This document shows, in pieces, positions 1-5,459 of a stretch of 7,643 nucleotides of DNA. The notes below the pieces were generated by a model. That model was not told where the DNA came from, did no database searches, and worked only from the letters and a program-made list of their open reading frames with translations. The stretch's first letter is position 1. Each line of letters begins with the position of its first letter. This DNA comes from Alphaproteobacteria bacterium. GTDB taxonomy: Bacteria > Pseudomonadota > Alphaproteobacteria > Rs-D84. A program made the translations under genes and the position numbers. The DNA lies in the NCBI GenBank assembly GCA_017425725.1, contig JAFOXU010000175.1, positions 1 to 7,643 on the forward strand, in the 5' to 3' direction.

Positions 1-459
1 GTTGGCGATTCTGAAGGGGTTATTGGTACAACGTCTGAAAATATGTTGGATATCGCAACTGTTATTGACTGGATTCAAAATCATAACGAAGACAGTGATA
101 AAATTTGGCTGGCGGGAAATCAATTGGGTGCATGGTATGTATTGCAGGCGATGATGCGTCGCCCAGAAATATCGGGGTTTGCTTTGGTTTCGCCAGATGC
201 GTCTGTGTCTGATTTTGCGTTTTTATCACCACGTCCAAATCGTGGTCTGTTGTTGCAGGGCGCTGCGGAATCTGATGATGCACGTGCATTTGGGGTTCAT
301 TTAACACAGATATTAAAAAAGCAAGCCCAGATTGATTTAGAAACAATTCGTGTCAAAGGTGCTGATGCAATGTACAGTCAGCCAACCGATTTGCGTCAAA
401 TGTATAATGATTTAAAGGCCTATGTCGGGCGTGAAAACGAAGAAGATAAGTTGTTGTAA
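1..459 (+). CDS. Alpha/beta-hydrolase-like protein (COG2945 type), 5' end cut off, probable pseudoenzyme
   Basis: The frame is open from base 1 to the TAA at 457-459, so the gene starts left of the window; the ATG at 43 is internal. The 152 visible residues resemble the C-terminal two thirds of the small predicted alpha/beta hydrolases of COG2945. Matching points are the GDSEG-type segment at the left edge, the RRPEI segment, the SPDA...FAFLSPRP segment and the following GLLLQG strand. In the family the nucleophile elbow is G-x-S-x-G; here bases 115-129 read GNQLG, with Gln (121-123) in place of Ser. The usual G-A-N-H-F-F around the catalytic His reads GADAMY (358-375), and the acidic residue after the G-x-x-D strand is Glu. 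All three triad positions therefore look substituted, so hydrolysis is doubtful and a binding role is possible. The frame is undamaged. ruvB starts 3 bp after the stop, suggesting co-transcription. The family call is fairly secure; the function is unknown. Confidence 0.75.
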   Translation, partial: VGDSEGVIGTTSENMLDIATVIDWIQNHNEDSDKIWLAGNQLGAWYVLQAMMRRPEISGFALVSPDASVSDFAFLSPRPNRGLLLQGAAESDDARAFGVHLTQILKKQAQIDLETIRVKGADAMYSQPTDLRQMYNDLKAYVGRENEEDKLL

Positions 460-462
460 ATT

Positions 463-1452
463 ATGCAAAACAAAGAACGATTTTTGGATGCAAATATTCC
501 AGACGAAATGGCGGCAACCATTCGCCCACGCAGTCTGTCTGATTTTATCGGTCATGAAAGTTTAAAGCAGAATTTGTCTGTTTTTGTGTCTGGTGCACGC
601 AGCCGTGGCGAGGCGATGGATCATGTGTTATTATATGGCCCCCCAGGGTTGGGTAAAACCACACTGGCCCATATTGTTGCAAATGAATTAGGGACGAATT
701 TTCGTGCAACATCTGCCCCAATGTTGACCAAGCAAGGTGACTTGGCGGCGATTTTAACAGCATTGGAACCAATGGATGTGCTGTTTATTGATGAAATTCA
801 TCGTTTGCCAACAGCAATTGAAGAAGTTCTGTATTCGGCAATGGAAGATTTTAAGTTGGATATCATGCTGGGCGAAGGGCCAAGTGCAAAAAGTGTGCGT
901 ATCGACCTGCCCCCGTTTACGTTGGTTGGGGCGACAACTCGCACAGGATTGCTGTCAAACCCGTTGCGTGACAGATTTGGAATTGATTTGCGTTTGTCTT
1001 TCTATTCGCCAGCAGATTTGGCAAAAATTATTCAGCGCAGTGCAAATATCTTGGGAACCCCAATTGATGCGGATGGTGCGTTAATGTTGGCAAAATCTGC
1101 ACGTGGTACGCCACGTATTGCCAATCGTTTGTTAAAACGTGCACGTGATTTTGCATCTGCCTTGGGACGTGGTCAGATTACTGCAGATACGATTAAAACC
1201 ACCCTGTTTCAGTTGCATATTGATGAATGTGGGTTGGATGAAATTGACCGTGAATATATGAACACGATAATTAAGTTTTACGCAGGTGGGCCAGTTGGAA
1301 TTGAAAATTTGGCGGCCGCCCTGTCAGAACCGTCCGACACAATCGAAGATGTTATTGAACCTTATTTGATGCAACTTGGGTTTGTTCAACGTACCCCACG
1401 TGGTCGTGTTATAACTGATTTAGGTTATCGTCATCTGGGGCTGGAAAAGTGA
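463..1452 (+). CDS. ruvB: Holliday junction branch migration DNA helicase RuvB
   Basis: RuvB is the hexameric AAA+ motor that, with RuvA, drives branch migration of Holliday junctions in the cytoplasm before RuvC cuts them. The 329-aa product aligns end to end with known RuvB proteins (usually about 330-350 aa). Visible motifs are Walker A GPPGLGKTT at residues 59-67, Walker B LFIDEIH at about 107-113, sensor 1 GATTR at 156-160, the arginine-finger segment PLRDRFG at 167-173, and sensor 2 GTPRIANR at 215-222. The C-terminal winged-helix domain includes GGPVG, TIEDVIEPYL and QRTPRGR. The ATG at 463 gives the N-terminal length expected for the family, although no strong Shine-Dalgarno is present. 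The gene lies 3 bp after the hydrolase-like gene and its TGA overlaps the GTG of the next gene. ruvA and ruvC are not in the window and may lie upstream. Confidence 0.98.
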   Translation: MQNKERFLDANIPDEMAATIRPRSLSDFIGHESLKQNLSVFVSGARSRGEAMDHVLLYGPPGLGKTTLAHIVANELGTNFRATSAPMLTKQGDLAAILTALEPMDVLFIDEIHRLPTAIEEVLYSAMEDFKLDIMLGEGPSAKSVRIDLPPFTLVGATTRTGLLSNPLRDRFGIDLRLSFYSPADLAKIIQRSANILGTPIDADGALMLAKSARGTPRIANRLLKRARDFASALGRGQITADTIKTTLFQLHIDECGLDEIDREYMNTIIKFYAGGPVGIENLAAALSEPSDTIEDVIEPYLMQLGFVQRTPRGRVITDLGYRHLGLEK

Positions 1453-2066
1453 AACATATCGTAGATTTCTTGACTATTGCAGAAAAACTGGAATGTGAAT
1501 ACCGTTTGACACGTATGTCTGATGGTGAATGTCAGTCAGTGGCGTCGCATTCGTGGAATATGGCAACAATGGCGATGGTGTTACAGCCCTATTTTCAAAA
1601 TGACTATGATATGCAACGTGTGATGGAGTTGTGTTTGATTCACGATTTACCCGAGGCGATTGCGCATGATGTGCCGTTGCACGAACAAACGCCCCAGGTT
1701 CGTCGGGAAAAACGTGTTGCCGAAACGGCCGCAGTAAAACAGATTCTGGGAATTGTGCAGAATGAACGTATTGCTGATTTGTTTGCGGAATACGATGCAC
1801 GGCAGTCCAAAGAATCTCATTTGGTCAAGGCATTGGATGTTATGGATACGGCAGTGCAACATATGTGCGCAAAAGATTTGGCCTATATTGGCAGTTTTAA
1901 TGATGGCTTTTATTGGAAATTATTCTTTGGTGATGAAATTGCCAAAATGTTTGATTTTGAACCGGTGTTGCGAGGCGTGCTGGATGAAATCAGGGGGCGT
2001 GTGGCGGTGCGGTTAAAAGAAGAGTTAAATATAGATGCGTTGGGGTATAAAAATGAAAATACATAG
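1449..2066 (+). CDS. HD-domain hydrolase, YfbR-like 5'-deoxynucleotidase
   Basis: The 205-aa protein belongs to the HD metal-dependent phosphohydrolases of the COG1896/YfbR type. E. coli YfbR dephosphorylates deoxynucleoside 5'-monophosphates using a divalent metal. The metal and catalytic residues line up with YfbR: H34 (in SHSWNMA), H65-D66 (in IHDLPEA), E69, D74, and D130 (in KALDVMD), with the same H-D-x2-E-x4-D spacing. Length is close to E. coli YfbR (199 aa), and no membrane segment or signal peptide is seen. The start is GTG at 1449, overlapping the ruvB stop in a GTGA arrangement, which points to translational coupling. The 3' end overlaps ybgC by 14 bp. The family is secure; the exact substrate (dNMP or another nucleotide) cannot be read from sequence. 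Its position between ruvB and ybgC is not part of the standard cluster. Confidence 0.88.
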   Translation: MKHIVDFLTIAEKLECEYRLTRMSDGECQSVASHSWNMATMAMVLQPYFQNDYDMQRVMELCLIHDLPEAIAHDVPLHEQTPQVRREKRVAETAAVKQILGIVQNERIADLFAEYDARQSKESHLVKALDVMDTAVQHMCAKDLAYIGSFNDGFYWKLFFGDEIAKMFDFEPVLRGVLDEIRGRVAVRLKEELNIDALGYKNENT

Positions 2067-2427
2067 GTTCCCGTTTACAATCGCATATGCTGACACCGAT
2101 GCCGAAGGTATTGTTTATCATGCACGTTACTTGGAAATTGCAGAACGTGCACGCATGAATTGGCTGCGTGGCGTCACAAAATGTGGCGATGATATCGGAT
2201 TTGTTGTGCGTGAATTAAATATCAAATATTTACAGCCCCTGCGTGTGGCAGATGAATTTGTTGTTGAAACGCAGATGGCAGATGTTGGGGCGGCAATTGT
2301 GCGTGTCGAACAAAAGTTCGTGAAAGATGGCGCAGAATGTGCTATAATAAATCTAAAAGTTGCGTATTTGGGTGGTGATATGCGCCCTAAACGAATACCA
2401 GATGAGTTTATAAAAGATTTGGTTTGA
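2053..2427 (+). CDS. ybgC: Acyl-CoA thioesterase YbgC, Tol-Pal cluster (4HBT hotdog fold)
   Basis: YbgC is a cytoplasmic hotdog-fold thioesterase that hydrolyses acyl-CoA and is encoded at the head of the tol-pal operon in most Proteobacteria; its role in Tol function is unclear. From the ATG at 2053 the protein has 124 aa, somewhat shorter than E. coli YbgC (134 aa). The 4HBT signature DTDAEGIVYHARYLEIAERAR begins at residue 14; the second Asp, D16, matches the catalytic Asp of the 4HBT family. Further matches are FVVRELNIKYLQPLRVADE and the C-terminal pattern with KRIPDEF. An in-frame ATG at 2035 would add six residues. The 2053 start is preferred because MKIHRFPF matches the length of the N-terminal strand in homologues, but the upstream start has a slightly better purine stretch (AGAAGAG). 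The gene overlaps the preceding HD gene by 14 bp, and tolQ starts 25 bp downstream. Confidence 0.92.
   Translation: MKIHRFPFTIAYADTDAEGIVYHARYLEIAERARMNWLRGVTKCGDDIGFVVRELNIKYLQPLRVADEFVVETQMADVGAAIVRVEQKFVKDGAECAIINLKVAYLGGDMRPKRIPDEFIKDLV
2320..2348 (+). promoter_or_regulatory. Possible internal promoter for tolQRA inside ybgC
   Basis: Near the 3' end of ybgC lies a perfect TATAAT (2343-2348) preceded by TGC, giving an extended -10. GTGAAA (2320-2325, four of six matches to TTGACA) sits 17 bp upstream. A start near 2355 would leave a leader of roughly 100 nt before tolQ. It would uncouple tolQRA from the ruvB part of the operon. This is sequence pattern only: AT-rich coding DNA gives such matches by chance. 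Confidence 0.3.
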
Positions 2428-2439
2428 TAAATAAACAGA

Positions 2440-2447
2440 AAGGAAGG
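2440..2447 (+). promoter_or_regulatory. Strong Shine-Dalgarno for tolQ
   Basis: AAGGAAGG sits 5 nt before the tolQ ATG in the 25-bp gap after ybgC. It is the strongest ribosome binding site in the left block, where most genes are joined by overlaps or weak sites. It fixes the tolQ start at 2453, so the shortness of TolQ is not a start-site artefact. Confidence 0.8.
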
Positions 2448-2452
2448 AAAAA

Positions 2453-2944
2453 ATGGAAAATAATTTTTCAATATTAAGTTTGTTTACAAGTGACTGGATG
2501 ACAGTACTGGTTTCTGTTGTTTTGGTTATATTTAGTATTGTTTCATGGGCGATTATTATTGAAAAAATTCGCTTGTGGAATATGGTAAAACGTGCGCCTG
2601 TTCAGGTAAAAAGTTCTGATAATTTGGATATTGTTGCAGATAAATTGATAAAGCCGTTTGATAAGAATTTGTGGTTCTTATCAATGGTTGCGTATATTTC
2701 CCCGTTTATTGGTTTGTTTGGTACGGTATGGGGGGTAATGGATTCGTTTGCGGCAATCGGTGTGAATCAATCTGTCAGCATTGGTGTGATTGCACCTGGG
2801 TTGGCGGTTGCGTTGGGAACAACTGCATTGGGGTTGATTGCAGCAGTGCCAGCAGCGATTGCGCATCAGTATTTTGCGAAAAAGTCTGATGATTTGTATG
2901 ATAATCTGATGCAAGATGTTCGTGAATTAAAGTGTAAGAAATAA
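2453..2944 (+). CDS. tolQ: Tol-Pal system proton channel subunit TolQ, unusually short
   Basis: TolQ is the inner-membrane stator that, with TolR, uses the proton motive force to energise TolA. The protein has 163 aa against about 230 in E. coli. TM1 (about 16-37) ends in FSIVSWAIIIEKIR, nearly identical to the E. coli segment. TM2 (about 76-99) contains ISPFIGLFGTVWGVM, and TM3 (about 108-137) contains APGLAVALGTTALGLIAAVPA. The pore threonines corresponding to E. coli T145 and T178 are kept as T91 and T124. What is missing is most of the cytoplasmic loop between TM1 and TM2: only about 35 residues remain where E. coli has about 100. A strong ribosome binding site fixes the start and the frame is clean, so this looks like a true internal reduction. 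ExbB is an alternative, but the ybgC-tolR-tolA context and the TM1 match favour TolQ. Confidence 0.93.
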   Translation: MENNFSILSLFTSDWMTVLVSVVLVIFSIVSWAIIIEKIRLWNMVKRAPVQVKSSDNLDIVADKLIKPFDKNLWFLSMVAYISPFIGLFGTVWGVMDSFAAIGVNQSVSIGVIAPGLAVALGTTALGLIAAVPAAIAHQYFAKKSDDLYDNLMQDVRELKCKK

Positions 2945-2954
2945 GGCTGTGAAA

Positions 2955-3353
2955 ATGTCTAGATTAAGAAAAAGACAGTCAGATGGCGGTATCCAATTAA
3001 CACCAATGATTGATGTTATGACGGTGTTGTTGGCGGTCTTTATGGTAACGACACCGATGATGACGACAGGTATTGATCTGGAATTGCCACGTGCAGGTGC
3101 CTCTGCAATGACGGGAAATGATCATGCAATTCAAATTAGTGTTGATTCACGTGGTCGTTATTTCTTGTCTGAAACACAAATGTCACGTGGCGATATTGTA
3201 AAACGTGCGGTTGCAATGCGTGGCGAAAATCCAAACCTGACAATAATGATTAGCGGTGATACGCATGCAGATTATGGCGCTGTGATGTCTGTTATGGGCA
3301 GATTAAAAGATGCAGGTTTTCAAAAGGTCGGATTGCGAACACAACCAGAATAA
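2955..3353 (+). CDS. tolR: Tol-Pal system protein TolR
   Basis: TolR is a single-span inner-membrane protein (ExbD/TolR family) whose transmembrane Asp takes part in the proton path with TolQ; its periplasmic domain contacts peptidoglycan. The product has 132 aa, close to E. coli TolR (142 aa). A short cytoplasmic basic N-terminus (RLRKRQ) leads into QLTPMIDVMTVLLAVFMVTTPMM, which holds the conserved proton-carrying Asp at D20. A periplasmic domain with IDLELPRA, VDSRGRYFL, LTIMISGDTHADYGAVMSVM and the closing LKDAGFQKVGLRTQ follows, as in the family. The ATG at 2955 is chosen because TAAGG (2942-2946) lies 8 nt upstream; a GTG at 2949 would be only 2 nt from it. The gene starts 10 bp after the tolQ stop. 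Confidence 0.95.
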   Translation: MSRLRKRQSDGGIQLTPMIDVMTVLLAVFMVTTPMMTTGIDLELPRAGASAMTGNDHAIQISVDSRGRYFLSETQMSRGDIVKRAVAMRGENPNLTIMISGDTHADYGAVMSVMGRLKDAGFQKVGLRTQPE

Positions 3354-3355
3354 AC

Positions 3356-4096
3356 ATGATACGATTTAACCAATTTTCAACAGAAAATATTATGATGTCT
3401 GTTTGTGGACATTTGGTGTTGTTGGCGATAATGATAACGTCGTTTACGTTGGTTGTTAACCGTGCAAAATTGGTTGCGCCAGATAGAATCCAAATTGTTG
3501 AAATTGATTTGGATAGCGTTATTGTTTCTGGGGATGAGACTAAGTTGTATAATGTTGGAACGCCGGAACAAAAAAAAGAAGAAAAAAAACCAGAAAAATC
3601 TACAAAAACGCAAGAACAAGAAAATGAAAAAACAGAAATAAAAACAACGACTTTGGTTGAAGATATAAAGAAGAATGATAAGAAAGAAGAGTCTGACAAA
3701 AAGACCGAACAGAAAAATGAAAATGCACCAAAGAAAAAACGTGTTATAAAAGTTAATCGTGAGGTTTTATCACTGGACAGAACGTTAACAATATCTGTTG
3801 TTGATGCGTTACGTGTTGCGATGACACGTTGTTGGGTGATTGATAATCATCGTCCTGATATTGCTGATATTCGTGCGGTTGCACATTTGAAAATGCGTAA
3901 AAATGGAACTGTTCAAGATGTTTGGTTTGAATCTGCGGCACGTGCAGAAACAGATTCTGCATTTGCGTATGTGCTGGAAACAATCAAAGATGCAATTGAT
4001 ACGTGTCAACCATTCCGTATGTTGCCGGTGGCTGAATATGAAAAATGGAAAGATATTCAATTAACTTTCTACCCAAATCAGGGTAAGGTTATGTAA
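3356..4096 (+). CDS. tolA: Tol-Pal system protein TolA, short form
   Basis: TolA is the inner-membrane-anchored arm that spans the periplasm and links the TolQR motor to TolB and Pal. The 246-aa product is much shorter than E. coli TolA (421 aa). It has one N-terminal membrane helix (about 13-34) carrying S15-x3-H19, the motif TolA and TonB use to contact TolQ/ExbB. A Lys/Glu-rich, low-complexity middle at about 71-128 follows. The C-terminal globular domain (about 140-244) has two cysteines, C159 in MTRCW and C217 in DTCQPF, placed like the TolA domain III disulfide pair, and ends in WKDIQLTFYP. The middle contains two runs of eight A (3570-3577 and 3582-3589). The ATG is 2 bp after the tolR stop, with only a weak ribosome site, suggesting coupling. 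A TonB-like protein is the alternative, but context favours TolA. No tolB or pal follows. Confidence 0.9.
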   Translation: MIRFNQFSTENIMMSVCGHLVLLAIMITSFTLVVNRAKLVAPDRIQIVEIDLDSVIVSGDETKLYNVGTPEQKKEEKKPEKSTKTQEQENEKTEIKTTTLVEDIKKNDKKEESDKKTEQKNENAPKKKRVIKVNREVLSLDRTLTISVVDALRVAMTRCWVIDNHRPDIADIRAVAHLKMRKNGTVQDVWFESAARAETDSAFAYVLETIKDAIDTCQPFRMLPVAEYEKWKDIQLTFYPNQGKVM

Positions 4097-4100
4097 AAAA

Positions 4101-4124
4101 AGCGCACCAGTTGGTGCGTTTTTT
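4101..4124. terminator. Bidirectional intrinsic terminator between tolA and rnpB
   Basis: CGCACC (4103-4108) and GGTGCG (4113-4118) form a 6-bp GC-rich stem around the tetraloop AGTT. On the + strand six T follow (4119-4124). On the - strand the stem is followed by C and then seven T (the A run at 4095-4101). It can therefore end both the tol transcript and the convergent rnpB transcript. It starts within a few bases of the tolA stop. Confidence 0.88.
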
Positions 4125-4127
4125 ATT

Positions 4128-4442
4128 GTAGACAGACATATAAGCCGGGTTCTGTTCTGCCGCAAATCAGTTTTTACCATTTTGCGGTAGTGGACATGAT
4201 TAATCTGCATATTGCATTACTGCATATGTCAAGCCTTCTACCCGCCCCCGATGTGGGACGCATATGTGGGGGCCTATTTGAAGTTGCTGCACGCAGAGAT
4301 TGCCCGTTTCACTCGAATTGAATCGTTTCGTCACTGTTGCTCTAATCGTCAGGTCGCCCTGCCCGGTATATTAGCCGGTGCGTTGTCCCATGCAGCCCGG
4401 ACTTTCCTCTGATATAAATCAGCCATGTCCAGTCTGTCATAC
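4128..4442 (-). ncRNA. rnpB: RNase P RNA (bacterial class A type), reduced
   Basis: This is the catalytic RNA of RNase P, which with RnpA removes 5' leaders from tRNA precursors. Read on the - strand, the hallmark core segments are all present: GAGGAAAGTCCGGGCT near the 5' end, AGAGCAACAGTGA, CAAATAGG, CGGGTAG, AGATTAATCATGTCCAC and ACAGAACCCGGCTTAT near the 3' end. P1 pairs GACAGAC (4432-4438) with GTCTGTC (4131-4137) and can extend by three pairs, which sets the ends used here. P3 (CTGAT/ATCAG), P15 (4244-4273), P18 with a GUAA tetraloop (4208-4228) and P19 (4160-4187) can be drawn. At about 315 nt it is roughly 60 nt shorter than E. coli M1 RNA (377 nt). The loss is mostly in the specificity domain around 4281-4310. 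The P15 loop lacks GGU. The identity is very secure; exact ends are good to a few bases. Confidence 0.97.
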
Positions 4443-4449
4443 TGGGTAA

Positions 4450-4477
4450 ATATTATCACCGATTTGATAATTTTCAA
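4450..4477 (-). promoter_or_regulatory. Candidate sigma70-type promoter of rnpB
   Basis: On the - strand, TTGAAA (4472-4477) and TAATAT (4450-4455) are separated by 16 bp. The -10 ends 7 bp before the start of helix P1, so initiation near 4442-4443 would give the expected mature-like 5' end. It fits in the 40-bp gap after the glycosyltransferase-like gene. Read-through from that gene is also possible. Confidence 0.6.
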
Positions 4478-4482
4478 TGTTT

Positions 4483-5409
4483 TTATTCTAAGATATGGTC
4501 GGGGTCTTTCTTGGCAACGGCTGCATATACGCCATCGTATCCGTGAATATATGACAATTCAAATAATTGTTCTGTATCAAATTTCATCATTGCTTGGAAT
4601 ACGGCCTGTTCCGTTGAAACGAGATTGTGGCGTTTTAATATCAGGCGTGTACGTTCAAATGCATTATAAAATTTATGGACCATGTGTTCTTGCATGATAA
4701 CAGAGCATGCTGGCACGTCATAATCTGCGTTAATCATTGCAATATCAGTCAGATTCTGTTTGATCAATGTTTCACGTGTTGCGTTTGGAATTGGTGACTG
4801 TGTTTTGCGATATATGTCATAGATAAAACGTGGTACAAATTTTGGGCGACTTTTGCCAAGTGTTGGTGCAATTGTTATGCGAACACGGTCTTTGGGTTTT
4901 GATAATACACTGCCTGTCCAGTTGTTCCAGAAATTTGCATATTGTGGATTAAAAGAACCTGCGTCCAGCCACATAAAATATTCTGTGTTAAATTTGTTTT
5001 CTGTGGCCGCCCATTCCATTACAGCAGGTTTTGCATTGATTATCATCATATAGTCAATCCACTGTTCTGGTGTTTTGTGTTTTAGCAAATATCCAACGTT
5101 GCCTTTCATCCCATGCAACAACTGTAACCATTGGTCACGTTCTGGCATATGTGGCAGTTCAGAAAAATCCATGACACGCATAAAGACCTTTTTATCCAGC
5201 CCGTGTTCTTTGATATAATCGGCAGTCTTTTTATCGCACCACAGTGCAACACGATTAAATGTTTCCAGTAATTGTTTTAGATATGGTAAATAAAATTTTT
5301 CAAATTTTCTGTCTGTGCTTTTTAAACTGCTTAAATTTTTGTTGGACATTTCAAATAGCATTGTGCAAAACGTTATGTCTTTGCGTTTGTTGTCATATGT
5401 TATCTGCAT
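4483..5409 (-). CDS. HtrL/WlaTC (YibB)-like putative glycosyltransferase
   Basis: The 308-aa protein resembles the HtrL_YibB/WlaTC family, cytoplasmic proteins tied to surface-polysaccharide or lipooligosaccharide synthesis in bacteria such as Campylobacter and assigned as putative sugar transferases. Seen here: an N-terminal strand TFCTMLFEM (13-21), the KFEKFYLPYLKQLLE helix (35-49), a second strand VALWCD (54-59), AKPAVMEWA (126-134), and the family-type NTEYFMWLDAGSF stretch (141-153). The Asp of WLDAG (149) would be the acidic sugar-nucleotide/metal site. The C-terminal STEQAVFQAM...LFELSYIHGYDG (265-293) also fits. There is no signal peptide or membrane helix. The start is supported by AAGGAAAA 4 nt upstream of the ATG. 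It follows the 71-aa gene by 50 bp on the same strand and rnpB follows it. The match is from remembered family pattern, so substrate is unknown and the call is moderate. Confidence 0.65.
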   Translation of the reverse strand: MQITYDNKRKDITFCTMLFEMSNKNLSSLKSTDRKFEKFYLPYLKQLLETFNRVALWCDKKTADYIKEHGLDKKVFMRVMDFSELPHMPERDQWLQLLHGMKGNVGYLLKHKTPEQWIDYMMIINAKPAVMEWAATENKFNTEYFMWLDAGSFNPQYANFWNNWTGSVLSKPKDRVRITIAPTLGKSRPKFVPRFIYDIYRKTQSPIPNATRETLIKQNLTDIAMINADYDVPACSVIMQEHMVHKFYNAFERTRLILKRHNLVSTEQAVFQAMMKFDTEQLFELSYIHGYDGVYAAVAKKDPDHILE

Positions 5410-5459
5410 AGATTTTCCTTTTTTCTGATTTTATCTGGAATATAGGAACAAAATCAAGT

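Noticed and set aside
2035..2052. Upstream ATG for ybgC
   Set aside because: It would add six residues not matching the YbgC N-terminus; 2053 fits homologue length better, though the upstream start is not excluded.
2453..3353. ExbB/ExbD rather than TolQ/TolR
   Set aside because: ybgC upstream, TolA downstream and the near-identical TM1 of TolQ favour the Tol assignment.
4252..4270. Direct repeat ATGTGGG inside rnpB
   Set aside because: Two short copies in the P15 stem-loop; too short to be a mobile or recombination repeat and not part of an array.
4212..4412. 66-aa + strand reading frame
   Set aside because: It lies wholly inside rnpB on the opposite strand, where conserved RNA segments explain the sequence.
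4425..4697. 90-aa + strand reading frame
   Set aside because: It crosses the 5' end of rnpB and the 3' part of the glycosyltransferase-like gene on the other strand, with no ribosome site; it is a shadow frame.
5428..5457. Possible - strand promoter (TTGATT, 18 bp, TAAAAT) before the glycosyltransferase-like gene
   Set aside because: Spacer is long and the -35 is weak; co-transcription from the upstream promoter explains the gene equally well.
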